A stretch of DNA of 64,000 nucleotides from Solanum dulcamara (lineage: Eukaryota > Streptophyta > Magnoliopsida > Solanales > Solanaceae). Location of the stretch: the NCBI RefSeq assembly GCF_947179165.1, contig NC_077248.1:9669256-9733255 (forward strand), given 5' to 3'. The notes under the pieces are model-generated. The model was not told the DNA's origin. It ran no database searches and saw nothing but the letters and a program-made list of their open reading frames with translations. Both the position numbers and the translations under genes were made by a program. Positions 10,838 to 23,593 of the stretch are shown piece after piece. Positions within the stretch are counted from its first letter, which is position 1; each line of letters starts with the position of its first letter.

Positions 10838-13309
10838 TGTCGCAATCCATCCCATCGGGTCGTGCGGGCACTACTCTAATACCTAGATAGGAGAACCCTT
10901 AAAAAATATCCTGCGGAAATTTAACAAAATACCATTATAAGTCCTAAAAGAGTTAGGAATACACCAAAAATTGAATTTTTTAAACTCCAAGCTTTATTAC
11001 AAGAAATACTTAACACCTCCAAGGATACTAGTCTAAACGGATACAAGAGCTTCTAAAGATACAGAGTATAAATACAAGCAAGACACAACTCCCACCATAA
11101 GGAATGAAGAGTAGAAGCTGTTGGAGACTCATCTTTGTCTTCATCTATGAAACATCACTGACGCTGCAATCACACTATACCAAGTAGCATAGCAAGAGTA
11201 ATATCAGTATAAACAACACGTACTGGTAGGCATCATCGGTCAATCGATACCCACCGCATAATATAAAGGAATCGACAAGAAGAAAACATTCTCTTAAGAG
11301 ATTCACCGCCAAACCTTATGCAAAACTCTTATCATTCTCATTAACCTCATTCGAGTCGTTCAAGCCTAACTTTCATCCTTTCTAGTTGTCCCATTGCCAA
11401 TTCTAATACAGATCAAGGCCTAACCCTTCTATCACATAGAGAAGTTTCCAAACTACAGGCCAGTTCTAACTCTGTCTAACCCGTATACTATGTTTAGTTT
11501 CATACCATCACATGGTCTTAGGATAGTTAACATCTGACTTGGAAGAGGACAACATTGGGGGGACAAAGCTCACCTCTTAACCGCTACAATCCCGCCACGG
11601 TGGGACCTATTACGCTCTGTCGGCCTTGCCATAGCGGGATTCCTCCCGCCACTGCTCGGAGACAAAATCTCCAAAAACTTTCCAATCCTCTTTTTAACCC
11701 ATGTGCCTACAAGACTTCAACAATAACTGACTTTAAGTCATTAATTTCTCTTAACAACACACTGACTGCTTTCCACTAATTTACCCACAACCTCATACCT
11801 ACTATGCGGATGCATCTAGCACCCATAACATAATCCAATCAGGCATATACATGAACACATTATCAATTTACCATTTCAAGAGAATGTACAGTTTTACCAG
11901 GTAAATCTCAATTACAACAGTCAACATGATGACACTAGGACCTTCGCTCCTTTCATATCAGTTATTACATAGGATGGGCATGCTCAGTTATAATCTGATC
12001 AGTTTCTCTATCATCACACATATAGTCAAGATCAATTCAAAGATGATAGTCACATATTGGTTTTCTCATGGAACCCATACCCAAATCATATATGTATCGA
12101 AATGTGACACCCGATCCTATATATGTGTCGGAATGTGACACCCGATCCTATATACGTGTCGGAAGTGAAACCCGATCCTATATATATGTGTGTCGAAACG
12201 TGATACTCGATCCAATATATATGTCGGTACGTGACACCCAATCCAACATCACAGTTACAACCACAATCACAGTCCATAATGAATAGTTCACATACTTGCA
12301 CAATCAAGTAACAGGTTCATTGCATGTAATTGTTAACAATAGTCATTTCATTAGTTACATTCTATCTTTCCCTTCGTTAACAATATTTCATCAAGCCTTC
12401 TTTATTTAAGGCATCACTTTTGATAGAGCAAGTTCAAGTTTATGGATTTCACAGTTCTGGGATTGTAGACCCATTACAACAACATATCAACCATTCAACC
12501 AAAATAATTAAATACATAAAAGACGTCATAACCTTACTCAATCACTATTGAGAGTCTCTCTATGATATAGACCAACCATGACCTATAACCAAATATAATT
12601 TATAGGTTCATTCAAGAGGTTTATCAATACTAGATCAATTACCTCCTCCCCTTACTTCAGATTCACATTACTCAGATTATTCACATAGAACCATCAATCA
12701 TATCAACAAGCAGTATAATAGTTATCAACCACGTACTAGACTATCATCACTAGTCACAAGATAATCATACCACATGGTACATTCCTATCCTAAACAACAA
12801 TAACCATACATTCAGCCATCCAAACTCCGTACCCAAAGGCCTATGCATGAAATCTCCTGTCAATTACAATATAGAATGAGTGGGAACAGATTTACAACTG
12901 ATCAATTAGAGAAACCTATCCTACTTGGGCGCCAAGCAACTGTAGAGAGGCATTGTGCCTTCAATTCTAGCTTTCAAACAACGAGATGGTGAAAGTGGGT
13001 CTGAATTCCGCCGATTGGAACCTTTCCTATACTGAAATCTCCTTCTCCCTACTTTTCCAAGCCTAGAGCAGCCTTCAGAGGGTTTTTGGGATAACCTTCG
13101 CCTCTTTTTGGTACTTAGGGACAAGAAGAGAAAATAAGAATTCGCCACACTAAGTTCTGCCTCGACCATCCCGCTCTGGCGGCTCACATCCCACTGGAGC
13201 GGCGCCGATGTAGCGGGATTATGTCTTCTCTGGCGGGATTGTACGGATCTAGATTATAAAATTTTACGATTTCCCATCTCCCTTAATAACAATGGTTCGA
13301 ATCGTTACA
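10838..13309 (-). mobile_element. Solo LTR of a Ty3/gypsy element (minus), TSD AAAAG
   Basis: In minus orientation it begins TGTAACGAT (13309) and ends GATTGCGACA (10838). It is flanked by AAAAG on both sides (10833-10837 and 13310-13314). There is no internal coding region, so it is a solo LTR left by recombination. It is related to the LTRs at 418 and 18596: the same opening TGTAACGATnnG, five copies of the 24-bp word at about 12096-12245, and a CCTACCAGTACG core near 11220. Length is 2472 bases. Confidence 0.85.
12096..12245 (-). repeat. Five diverged tandem copies of the GGATCGGGTGTCACGTTCCG word
   Basis: Read on the minus strand, these are tandem variants with period about 28-32 bases. 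Each copy holds GTGTC and GACAC arms around a 7-base centre. The short frames overlapping it are by-products of the repeat. Confidence 0.85.
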
Positions 13310-14125
13310 AAAAGTAAAAAAAAAAAAACTATAAGAAATAAATTAAACAGTTCCAGTACAACTCATCATTCCCCATTTCTTAGGCGTGAGAAATTGATTT
13401 TCTATACTGAAATATACTATATAAGAATATATGTTATAATTTGTAATTAATTAATATTGATGTATAAATGTGATAATTTTTTTTTTAAAATTGTCTACTT
13501 ATGTTTTCTTTTCCATAATAATTGCACCATATGAAAAAAATTAGGAATTTTTTATTAAATATCATATGATCAGAATAATGATGTATTTAGTAAGGAAAAA
13601 TATTTATTAACATATTATACGAGGATAGTGATATATCTCACCAAATGTAAAAAAAATTGGAAAATAATTTTTTTTTAATTTTGATATGAAGATGATGACG
13701 TATCAAGTATGGAGACATATTTATTAAATATCATATGAGGACAATATATATCTAACCAAATTAAAAATATTAGATTTTTTTTTGATTTGGTATAATGAGT
13801 ACTGCTATATTTTATTAAGTATTTATTAAATATGATATGAGGGTAATGATATATTTAAGAACTAGTATCCGTCCATAATTTATGGGGAATAACCTGAATT
13901 TCAGACCATTCTTTATTGATGGCATCTATTGGAATAATATCTGATTTGTTGGCCCAATAATATAAAAATTTTCGATTATTCTAAGATCATGGAATGATTT
14001 TGACGGATAAAAGAATCATAATCCAATCTTAATCTAGTTATCCATTAATTATTGAATCGTCCGGAATGTACCTATCTTTTTTTTGTGTCCTAGGTAGTCT
14101 TGATGATATTAGATTTGATTACTAT

Positions 14126-14506
14126 GAGCCCGTTTGGATTGACTTTAAGTTGGTCAAAACCAACTTAAAGTCCCTTTTTAGCTTTTGGACGTGTTTGCTT
14201 AATGCTGACTTTAAGCCATAAAGTTCTTAAAGTCAGTCAAAAATGAAAAGTTAGGATTCCTAACTTTTTTTTTCCAAAGTGCTTAAAGTCATTTTCTTTG
14301 ACCATAGAAATTACTTTTATATCCCTTATATTTTAACTAAATTCCCAAACTACCTTTTTTATTCTCTTAACCCTAAAATTCACATCATAAGTACTTTTAT
14401 CCAAACACTCAACTGTTTATTTATAAAAATAACTTTCAGCACTTCAAAGTTCTAAAAGCACTTCATACATAAACGTTACTTTTTTTAAGCTCATCCAAAC
14501 GGGCTC
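14126..14506. mobile_element. MITE with GAGCCCGTTTGGAT termini, TSD TAT
   Basis: The 381-base element has terminal inverted repeats GAGCCCGTTTGGAT and ATCCAAACGGGCTC and internal inverted words such as GACTTTAAG. TAT is present on both sides (14123-14125, 14507-14509). The other arm of the large inverted repeat has the same flanks without the element near 17790, which serves as an empty site. A 3-bp duplication and these termini suggest a PIF/Harbinger (Tourist) type; that class is inferred. Confidence 0.85.
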
Positions 14507-14992
14507 TATACCATTGATACATGTCTTTTTTTTGTGTCATATGTATCAAAAGTATAATAATCAAACCTAATATTATCAAGACTAATTTAAAAAACATATT
14601 TAATTTTGTGTCCAAATTATAAGGAAAAGTTTATTTAGAACTAGTTATTATTTCTCGTGCTTATTGTGTAATATTTTTTATAAGGTATACTGTTTTTGAG
14701 TTTACAACAAGAATTTGATAGTAATAATATTATTAGGGTTATTTCAAGTTAATAAGTTAACCATGTGTATGTAATATATTACCTTAGATCTTGTTGCATA
14801 AGAAATTTTATCTAATAATATGAATATTTGAGTAGTTTAATTCAAAGTTTAAAATATTTTTACCATTAAGAAAGAAGAAACAATCTTTCTTTCCTTATTT
14901 TTTATAAAGATTTTACACTATTTTCTTTCCTGCAAATTTCAATATGTTTTTAAGTAAAAATAAATTGATAAAGCAATATTACAATATTTTTA

Positions 14993-17207
14993 GGGCCTCA
15001 AAATTTTTTGAGCCTCAAAACAAATGCTTTACTAGTCTCAATTTTAATTCATATTATATCACATAATTCAATATGATGTCGTCATATATATAGAATAATT
15101 TAGAATTTGAAGTTTATGAGATTCATAACGATCTTAAGTTAATTTATGCAACAGAAAAGAGCCAAAAGTATCTCTAATAAGTGAAAAATAAATCACAAAT
15201 AACATCCGTCAATTTTTAGGTCTAAAAATATCCTCTACTTTTTTTTTTGATTTACGAATCGCTCTCGAACAAATTCTAAATCTAGGTCAAATTCTGCTCT
15301 TTAAAATAGTATGCGATCTATTATGATTTGACACATTTTTAATTTAGAATTAAATAAAATTCACACAAATTTTAAATCGACTCCGCTCCTGATTTGTTAA
15401 TGAATATGCTGTAATTAATACTTTTAAAATTAGAAGGGTTTTGATTAAAATATTCTTAATTATGATTCCGTTTCTTTTCTGAATTGATACAATTACCAGT
15501 AAATTTATATATTGAACTAAAAATATGTCAAAGCAAATTTGAAGAAGAAACAAAACTTTCTTAATTCTGTGAAACATAGGGTATGTTTGGAATGATAGAA
15601 AATATTCTTCGAAAAATATTTTCTAATTTTTTTATATTTGATTAGTTTAAATATTTGAAAATTAACTTGAGGAGAATGACTTTCCTCCAAAAACTAAGGA
15701 AAATATTTTTCAAAACTCTACTCTAAACCTCAAATTACAATGTTTTTTTTGCCCACCCCTCACCCCCACAAAAAAAGTAAAAAATATTTTAAAAAAATAT
15801 TTCAATTTTTTAATTTTTGTACCCCACCTCCTACCCCGGCTCCCCACCAGCCCCCCCACCCCCTCTCCCATCCCAACAAAAAGAGTTCAAAAAATTACTT
15901 TTAAAAAGTATTTCAAAATTTGAAATTTTTTTTACCCCACTCCTACCCAACCCCCTACATCCTTCCCCTCAACCCCCAAGCCCCACAAAAAAAAATTAAA
16001 AAAATTATTTTTGAAAAATATTTCAAATATTATAATTTTAATTTTTTTCACCCCAGCCCCCTCCCTCCAAAAAAATTAAAAGTTATTTTTGAAAAATATT
16101 TTAAATTTTGATAATTTTATTGTTTTACCCCATCCCTACCTTGACCCTCCCCCTCAAACCACCCTCGCCCTCTCCAACAAAAAAAAAATATAAAAAAAAT
16201 CAAATTTTGATTTGGAAGTTTGGTCTGGAGTTGGGTGTGGTCGGATTTTGATTTGAAAGTCATAGTTCAGTCTAGATTTGGAAGTCCAATCTTGGGTTGG
16301 AAGTTGAGTTAGGTCCCGATTTGAAAGTTAGGTCCCGCATCGGGTGACGGGATCGGGTCTTGGTTTGAAAGTCGGGTACCCATTTGAGTGTCAGGGTTGG
16401 ATCCTAAATTGGTCGATCATGTCTAGGTTTGGATGTTGGGGTCAGGTCTCTGGATTGAATTTTGACTTGATTATCGAGGTCGGGTCCCGATTCAAGTGTC
16501 GAGGTTAGGTTCTGAATCGATTACTGGGGTTGATTTCCATGTCAGAAACTATTTTGCTAAAAGATATTTTCTACTCTCTAGCCTAAAATAAAAGATAATA
16601 TTTTTTGAAAAATATTTTCATTCACCAACCAAACAACAGAAAATATTTTCCAGAAAATATCTTTCACTCACCAACCAAACATGAGAAAATAAGTTAAAAA
16701 CCAACTTATTTTTCAAGAAAATATTTTCTAGGAAAACATTTTCCATGAAAAACATTTTCCTTCGTACCAAACACACCCTTAAATTATTTTGGTCTAATTT
16801 TTAGTGGCTAGAATATCAACTTCCAATACGCTTGGATTTAGGCTCTTGTCACATAGCCATGTTTTAATTTGACAGGCTTGGAGTTAAGCTCATTCAGTCA
16901 TTTGTTGTTATTGTAAAACATGATTAGCCAATGGTCATATTATGATCCAATAAATTCAATATTTGCGTCAATCAATTTGATTATATAAAGTTGAGCTAAA
17001 TAATGCAATATTTCAAGTCAAAAACGTTATTTTCATTTTTTTTCCTTTGACAGCCAATGTGAATATTGTTATCAACAAACAAAACATATAATTAAAGAGC
17101 ACCCTTAATCATAGCCCGTAAAGATTGTCATGAGGAAAAAATAGCCTTCAATGAAACAGTAACTACTTTACTCACCTCTATAACCATCGATCTTAATTCA
17201 TCTAAAA
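14993..17207. other. Loop between the inverted-repeat arms
   Basis: Sequence present once, separating the two arms. It holds the foldback element at 15578-16779 and otherwise AT-rich DNA. No gene is recognisable. Confidence 0.6.
15578..16779. mobile_element. Foldback-like element with long imperfect terminal inverted repeats
   Basis: The left end AGGGTATGTTTGGAATGA and the reverse complement of the right end, AGGGTGTGTTTGGTACGA, match. The inverted similarity continues for about 60 bases through GAAAAATATTTTC words. The interior has C-rich blocks alternating with AAAAATATTT (15740-16180), then repeats of TTTGAAAGTCGGGT type (16210-16520). It encodes nothing credible. No clear target duplication was seen. 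It could be a hAT- or MULE-derived non-autonomous element. Confidence 0.6.
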
Positions 17208-18595
17208 TTTTCGTAATATTGATTTATCAATTTATTTTTACTTTAAGAAATTGAAATTTGTAGGAAACAAAATAGAGCAATTTTTTATTTAAAAAAATAA
17301 GGAAAGAATTTTTTTTTATTAATGGTAAAAAATATTTTGAACTTTGAATTAAACTACTCAAATTTTCATATTATTAGATAAAGTTTCTTATGCGACAATA
17401 TCTAACTTAATGTATTAAATACACATGGCTAACTTATTAACTTGAAATAATCCTAATAACATTATTACTATCAAATACTTGTTGTAAACTCAAAAATAAT
17501 ATACCTTATAAAAATATTACACAATAAATATCGATAAAGTAATAAAGTACACAGTAAGCACGAAAAATAATACCTAGCTCTCTGAATAAGCTTACCAAAT
17601 AGTTTGAACACAAAATTAAATATCTTCTTAAAATAACGAAATGATCTGGTAGACCCTTGTACTTGTATGAATTTGTACCGTGAATCATTCTACTTATCTC
17701 TTTGTCATCTGGACCCCTAAATCTATGTAAATTCAAAATTAGTGTTTATGATACTAAGTTTGATTATTATACCTTTGATATATATATCTATGACACAAAA
17801 AAAGATATGTACCAACAATATAATAATCGAATCTAGTATCATCAAGACTACACATGACATTAAAAAGATAGGTACATTCCGACGATTCAATGATTGATGA
17901 ATAACATGAAATAAGATTGTATTATGATATATTGTTTAATCCATCGAAGACTTTTCATGATATGTCATTTACCTTCATATCATTTTTAATAAATACTTTT
18001 CCTAATTAAGTATAGCATTACCTATTATACCAAATCAAAAAAAAAAATTCTAATATTTTTCATTTGGTTAGATTTATTACTGTCCACATATGATATTTAA
18101 TAAATATTTTTCCTTACTTGATACATCATTACCCTCCTATCAAAAGTTTAAAAAAAAATTGTTTATCAATTTTTTTATTTGGTTAGATATTCACTAGCCT
18201 CATGTAGTATTTAATAAATATTTGTTCTTACTAGATATATCATTATCCTGATCATTTGATATTTAATAAATTGTTTTACTATTTCTTTATACGGTGCAAT
18301 TATTTTGGGGAAGGAAACGTAATTAGAGAGTTTTTAAAAATATTATAACATGTATACATCAGTATTAAAATTATAAATTATAACATATAAAATATTACCT
18401 TATATAGCATATTTCAGTATAGAGAATCAATTTTCCACGATAAAGAAATAGGGAATGATGAGTTGTACTGGATTTGTTTAATTTATTTCTTATAGTTTTC
18501 TTTTTCTTTCCTTTCATGTTATCTTTTTTTTTCCAAAAAAATCTATTTATACATGATTATTTGTGAAAGGGTATTATATATAATGGGTGTGTGGG

Positions 18596-20317
18596 TGTAA
18601 CGATCTGTATCCGTTGTTATGGAGAGGCCAATGAGAAGGGATTTTGGGCTAGAAAGTTTTGGGTAGTAACTTCGAAAAAAATTAGCCTAAACCAGACTTG
18701 GACGAATTTCGAGTCAGGTGAGGTCTAGGGTAACCTTGTGAATAGTGGGGGACCGAATCTCTAATTTGATTGGGTAAGCTGATAGACAAGACGATGCGGA
18801 GCATTTACTCATTCGCGAAATCACATTCGGGCGAGTAAAGCTCTCGAAATTGGACTTGGCATGAAGGGTATAATTTAATACGTCTTTGAAGGAGGGGTGT
18901 TTTGAAATGGGGGCTTGGAGCTCAAGTTTCGAGCTCACTATTTTCACATATCCCGCCAGAGCGGGACAGTCGCAAATTTAAGACAGAAAAAATCTCAGAA
19001 CGATTTATTTCATTCCACTTCGTTCTTGAAGAACTAGAAATGACCTAGGGCGATTTTCTACTGGTTTCCACCCCAATTGTGCCAAAGGTAAGTAATTTAC
19101 TCCCTAAACTTATAAATTGATTCCTAGAAACCATAATCTATGGTGGGTAATCTTGAGGGAGGGTTTTAGTTTGAAAACTAATGGTGGAAAGTAGCCGTAG
19201 AATGGGGGTTAGGATCATGGGTTGGTCTAGGATGAGAATTGTGTTATTTTTCATGATAGTTAGGCAATTTTGCTGATCCTTTATATGTATTTACTGTTTT
19301 TAGACCAAGAACAAGCGGAATAAACCCGAAAAGGAAAAGCTCTTGCACTTTAGAGTTGTTGAAGCTCGAATTCGAGGTAGGTAATGGTTTTGTTTCTCGT
19401 ATGTATTTCATATACTTGTTAAATTGCTTCATGATATATATATGTGTATATGAATAGAAAAACATGCTAGATTTTATGTGAAATGATCACTTGATGGCCT
19501 GTTGTATAATGAACCTGTTCTTGGTGACATAATGTTGAATACTAAATATAATTGTGGATATTTTGTATGTTGAGATTGGGTGTCACATTTTAACACATAA
19601 ATTGGATCGGGTGTCACGTTTCGACACATATTTGGATTGGGTGTCACGTTCTGACACAAATTTTGGACCTGGTGTCACGTTCCGACACAAGTTGAATGTT
19701 TGTAGGTCCCATGAGAGGACCCTTATGTGAAGTTATATGATTTTGAGGTTATTGAATTGTGATCTTGCTGGATATTGTTTGAGATGACACTTGTTAAGTT
19801 ATTCTGTATATATGTGTTTATTATGTTGATTTTACTCGTCCATGATCCGCTTATTGGCTAACCGCGTGATTCTACAGTACAGTGTTGATTTTGTGTACTG
19901 ATACTACACTTGCTCTGTCTTTATTCAGTACAGGACATATTCAACCGGCTGCGGAGAGACATCGTTTAGAGGAGTGACAATTATTCGAGTTCAAGGGTGA
20001 TTTATTTCTTTTAAGCTGTCGTGGACTCTCTTATTTCTAGTTATTTTTTCAGGACTTAGATTCAAATACTGGTTTAGTTCATGACTATGTTTTCTTCTTC
20101 TTTTGGGATTGGATTCCCTTGTCTTAGACTTGATGTTGTTAGAGTTTTGGTACTTTCTTGAGTTTATGGGGACTTAGGCTTATATCTTTAAATAAGACTG
20201 ATTTCGCATCCTTATCTCATTTATCTACTGCGTTTGCTAATTGTTGGGCTATTGAAAATGGTTCTCCCATCGGAGGGTTAGTGTGGGTGCTAGTCATGGC
20301 AGGTCAGGATCGTGACA
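18596..20317 (+). mobile_element. Solo LTR of a Ty3/gypsy element, TSD GTGGG/GTAGG
   Basis: The 1722-base unit begins TGTAACGATCTG and ends GGATCGTGACA. The 5-base flanks GTGGG and GTAGG differ by one base, as expected for an old target duplication. It is closely related to the LTR at 418-2020. Internal features are the block AGGTCCCATGAGAGGACC, four copies of the 24-bp word at 19573-19688, and the core AGTACA..GTACTGA at 19876-19906. The flanks belong to the right arm; the left arm continues uninterrupted across the corresponding point, near 10755. Confidence 0.85.
19573..19688 (+). repeat. Four tandem copies of the GGATCGGGTGTCACGTTCCG word
   Basis: Copies start near 19574, 19603, 19633 and 19665, with period 29-32 bases. 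The related LTR at 418 has a single copy at 1422, so copy number varies between LTRs. Confidence 0.9.
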
Positions 20318-20392
20318 GTAGGGGTGGGGTGGGTGGGGTGGTCCAGTAAAAAGTCACTCTTCATCCCAATCTTATTAAAGGAGGATGTAAAC

Positions 20393-23035
20393 TGTCACGA
20401 CCCAAGCCTAGGGCCTAGACGTGACACGACGAATTAGACACCCGAAGGTACCTCACCCAAGCCTCTTAGCATTCATTAAGCATTTCATTGGTAATGGTAA
20501 ACAATAATAAGTGGAAATAAAAACATTTTCCATTTGTGTCCAAACATACCTTTACTAATAGACTTGGCGGGGGCTAAGACATATCCCTAGCTGACCCTCA
20601 TAATAAGTGTCAAGAAATACCTTAATAAAAAATCTTACTATTCTACATAACATAAGCTTAGAATAAAAATGATGTTGTTCCCGAAACATGGGAACTCACC
20701 ACAAGCAATCTTCAAACTAATACGAGTTAGCCACGTGGAGGAGATCGAGGAGCAACGTCGGTTCCTACATGGTGATATCATGTAGGCAAAAGTATGCGTT
20801 AGTACTTTGAATGTACTAAGTATGTGAGTATGCCATGAAATGAAGAACATAAGAGGGACATGAGAAATCAATATGCATAAGTGAATGCATGCATTAGACA
20901 TCATCATAGGAAACCTTAAAATATTCTTTTTTTTGTAGGGAAGTGACCATAACCGACATTTAAGACCATGCGAGCTATTACATGGAATCCAACATAAGCC
21001 CCTACGTTGGCACGGGGAGACTACTTGCCAGGTAGAACTCCATTCAGTTTACATTTAATTATTTAACATTTGGTGGCTACAAAGGCCTAGCCGACAAGGG
21101 CTCCTATGGTGGCACATAGTTAATGCAATATGAGACTTTACTTAAGGACCCCTTAGGTCGAGTCCCCATCTACATGCTACATTCGGTGCTAGGTCAAATC
21201 CCACAGAATAACGTTTAAATATCATAATAACATAAGCATCGTATACCTTTAGACATCAAATCATCATCGGTGGAATAGCTCATTAAAACCTTTGGTTTAT
21301 AATATCATCATGACTACCATGCCCTATTTACCGTTCTACTAATGAACCTTGGTTTATAAGAAAATTAGGTCTACAATCAGTGATGGCATTCCGGGTACCA
21401 TGCTAATCGGACCTTTCATTTTGGGAAAATGTTCAAAAGCATTGACGGCCTATAGGGAGGTCAAACATGTAATATCATAACCTTAAACATTCCATTTGAT
21501 TCAATGTGAGAATTGTCCTTTCACATTGAAACTTTACTTTGGCTAAGAAGCCCTTTTCATAAATCAAGCATCTCATAAAGACATTTAATTTGATTCAATG
21601 AGAGAATTGTCTTTTCACATTGAAACCTTACTTTGGCTAAGAAACCCTTTTATCAATCAACCATTCAATCATTTCACAAGACTCCCTTAAACATAGGCAT
21701 TTGCTTCATAAACTTTCATTTGGAGTCAAACTTTCAATTCAACTTCATTTCATCATAAGAAGACTAGGTGGGTTCATTTCATATAAATTTCAAATACATT
21801 TAAAGAATACTTGTATGCATGAGAGTGATATGAATGCATCAAATCAAACATCTTAAAAATAACCCGCCATATGCACTTTAAAACTACTTTCAAGCCTTCA
21901 TATAAGTACCTTGATAAACCATCCATTTCATGTAAATAAGAATCAACATAAGTCAACATAGGTAATAAACTTCAAATATTCAAGAATATATATATTTGGA
22001 ATCATAGTATGAAAATTCCTAAAATTTCTCCTCACTTGAAATTAAGAGTCAATATGCATATATATACCAATAGGAGTAAATAAACTTAAATATACCATAA
22101 TCTATGCATTTGGAACCATTATGTAAAATAACATAAGATTTCATCATTAAATTTGATATACAAAGTTGAGAAAAAATTTGGGCTCCATGGGTGAAAGAAC
22201 CCATGGATGAAAACCCACATACCTTAGGGAGGAACTTGAAGAAGAATTGAAGAAGTCTTGGTGTTAGGTCTTCAAAGGGAAGCTTGAATCCTTGAGTTTG
22301 ATAGAGAAATTGGAGAGGATGATTTGAGAGAGAAGAGGATGAAGTTTAGGGTTCTTTGGAGAGGTGAAAGACTGAAAATAATGAGCCTAAAATATCCTAT
22401 GTTAGTGTATATATGTTTAGGAAAAATGCCCAAACTGCCCTTCATAAAAAATTTGGAAATTGGGCAAAAATCCTTCTGGCGCTATAGTGGCGCGTCGCGC
22501 CACTGCAGCGCCAAGCCAAAATAGGCTTAAAACCCTGCACATCTAATAGTGGCGCGTCGCGCCAAGCCCCGAACTACTGAGGCTGTTTTCTGGCGCTATA
22601 GTGGCGTGGGGCGCCACTGGAGCGCCAAGCTTGAATTTTGCCCAGGCCTGAAATTCCTGCAGTACTAGTCTGTAGTAGAATGGACATAACTTTTGACTCC
22701 GAACTCTAAAAATTGTAATCTTGGTGGCGTTGGAAAGAAGACTCAAAGACCTTTAATGTGGTAGGTCATGGGACACCCAGTTCATTATATTCAAAGAGAT
22801 AGGATCATTGGAAGTTGACCCTTATACGAACTCATTCGGAAACTTAGCCAAGACTAATTCTTTGGACTCAACTTGGTTTTAGGGATTCCTTATGACCCTA
22901 AATCACATATAATACCCTTAAATTACTTATTAATTGATCCTAACTCATGCATATACTTTAAAGTCATCGAGTACGATCTTATACATACATGAAGAATGCT
23001 ACGGGCCTTGGCGTAGAAATTTTTGGGGTATTACA
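20393..23035 (-). repeat. 3' LTR of the non-autonomous gypsy element
   Basis: 2643 bases, starting TGTCACGACCCAAGCC and ending GGGTATTACA as written on the plus strand. A hairpin (CCTACATG and CATGTAGG arms) lies at 20764-20786. A GC-rich block of GGCGCGTCGCGCC palindromes lies at 22475-22635. Confidence 0.95.
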
Positions 23036-23056
23036 TTATCTCCCCCTTGGGATCAT
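23036..23056 (-). other. Polypurine tract of the non-autonomous gypsy element
   Basis: On the minus strand, AAGGGGGAGATAA directly precedes the 3' LTR. It would prime second-strand DNA synthesis. The same tract, CCCAAGGGGGAGATATT, is found in the intact gypsy element at 38642-38658. Confidence 0.85.
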
Positions 23057-23281
23057 TCGTCCTCGAATGAGAATCATTTGCATAGAAGGGAACATGGCAC
23101 GAGGACTAGCAACCCAACATATATACAATGACACTTGAAATGCATAAAACATGAAATCTCTAAACTTTAGCATAAATCATAACTTTTAAAATTCCACTTC
23201 ATGAATATGCATGCACGTGAGGACTTAGGAAAAATTGAAACATAAGAGCCTTAAACATTTGAACATGAATGGCTTATTACC

Positions 23282-23593
23282 TTAGGCTTGAGTAGAATGA
23301 AAGAGATGAGGATAACATTTTATCATAGCCATTTCCACTTCCCATGTAACACTTTCAACTTGTTGATATCTCCAAAGTACCTTGACGGAAACAACTTCCC
23401 TTTTCCTCAACCTCTTAACTTGTCGGTTTAAAATTTTGATCGGAGCCTCTTCATAGGTCAAGATTTCTTCAACATTCACTACTTTGAATGGGACGATGGA
23501 ACTAGGATTCCCCACGCATTTCCTCAATATGACCACATAAAACACCGGATGAACCGGGGATAACTCCAATGACAAATCACATTCATAGGCCAC
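23282..23593 (-). pseudogene. pol: C-terminal integrase tail / chromodomain-like remnant
   Basis: 103 codons matching the end of the polyprotein of the intact gypsy element at 38772: LSPVHPVFYVVILRKC, then ILNRQVKRLRKREVVSVKVLW and a final CYPHLF. In chromodomain-bearing gypsy elements this region recognises chromatin to steer integration. Here it stands alone after loss of the integrase core. The initial ATG is fortuitous. It is interesting that the frame stays open across the whole domain while the rest of pol is gone. Confidence 0.75.

Larger units (their letters stand above)
10640..14992. repeat. Left arm of a large inverted repeat
   Basis: Outside its later insertions, this arm is the reverse complement of pieces in 17208-28765. 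Matching landmarks are 10740-10837 with 18500-18595, 13315-14125 with 17760-18500, 14507-14990 with 17210-17760, and 10645-10740 with 28688-28765. The arms have drifted by substitutions and small indels but remain collinear. Two elements entered this arm afterwards: the solo LTR at 10838-13309 and the MITE at 14126-14506. Confidence 0.85.

Noticed and set aside
12068..12307. Overlapping frames on both strands with repeated peptides
   Set aside because: By-product of the tandem 24-bp word in the solo LTR. No codon bias or start context.
15817..16111. Proline-rich frames
   Set aside because: They come from C-rich blocks of a non-coding foldback element.
20638..20907. 89-codon minus frame, repeated at 25990-26259
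   Set aside because: Identical because it lies in both LTRs of one element. No protein family is recognised and the LTR is regulatory sequence.
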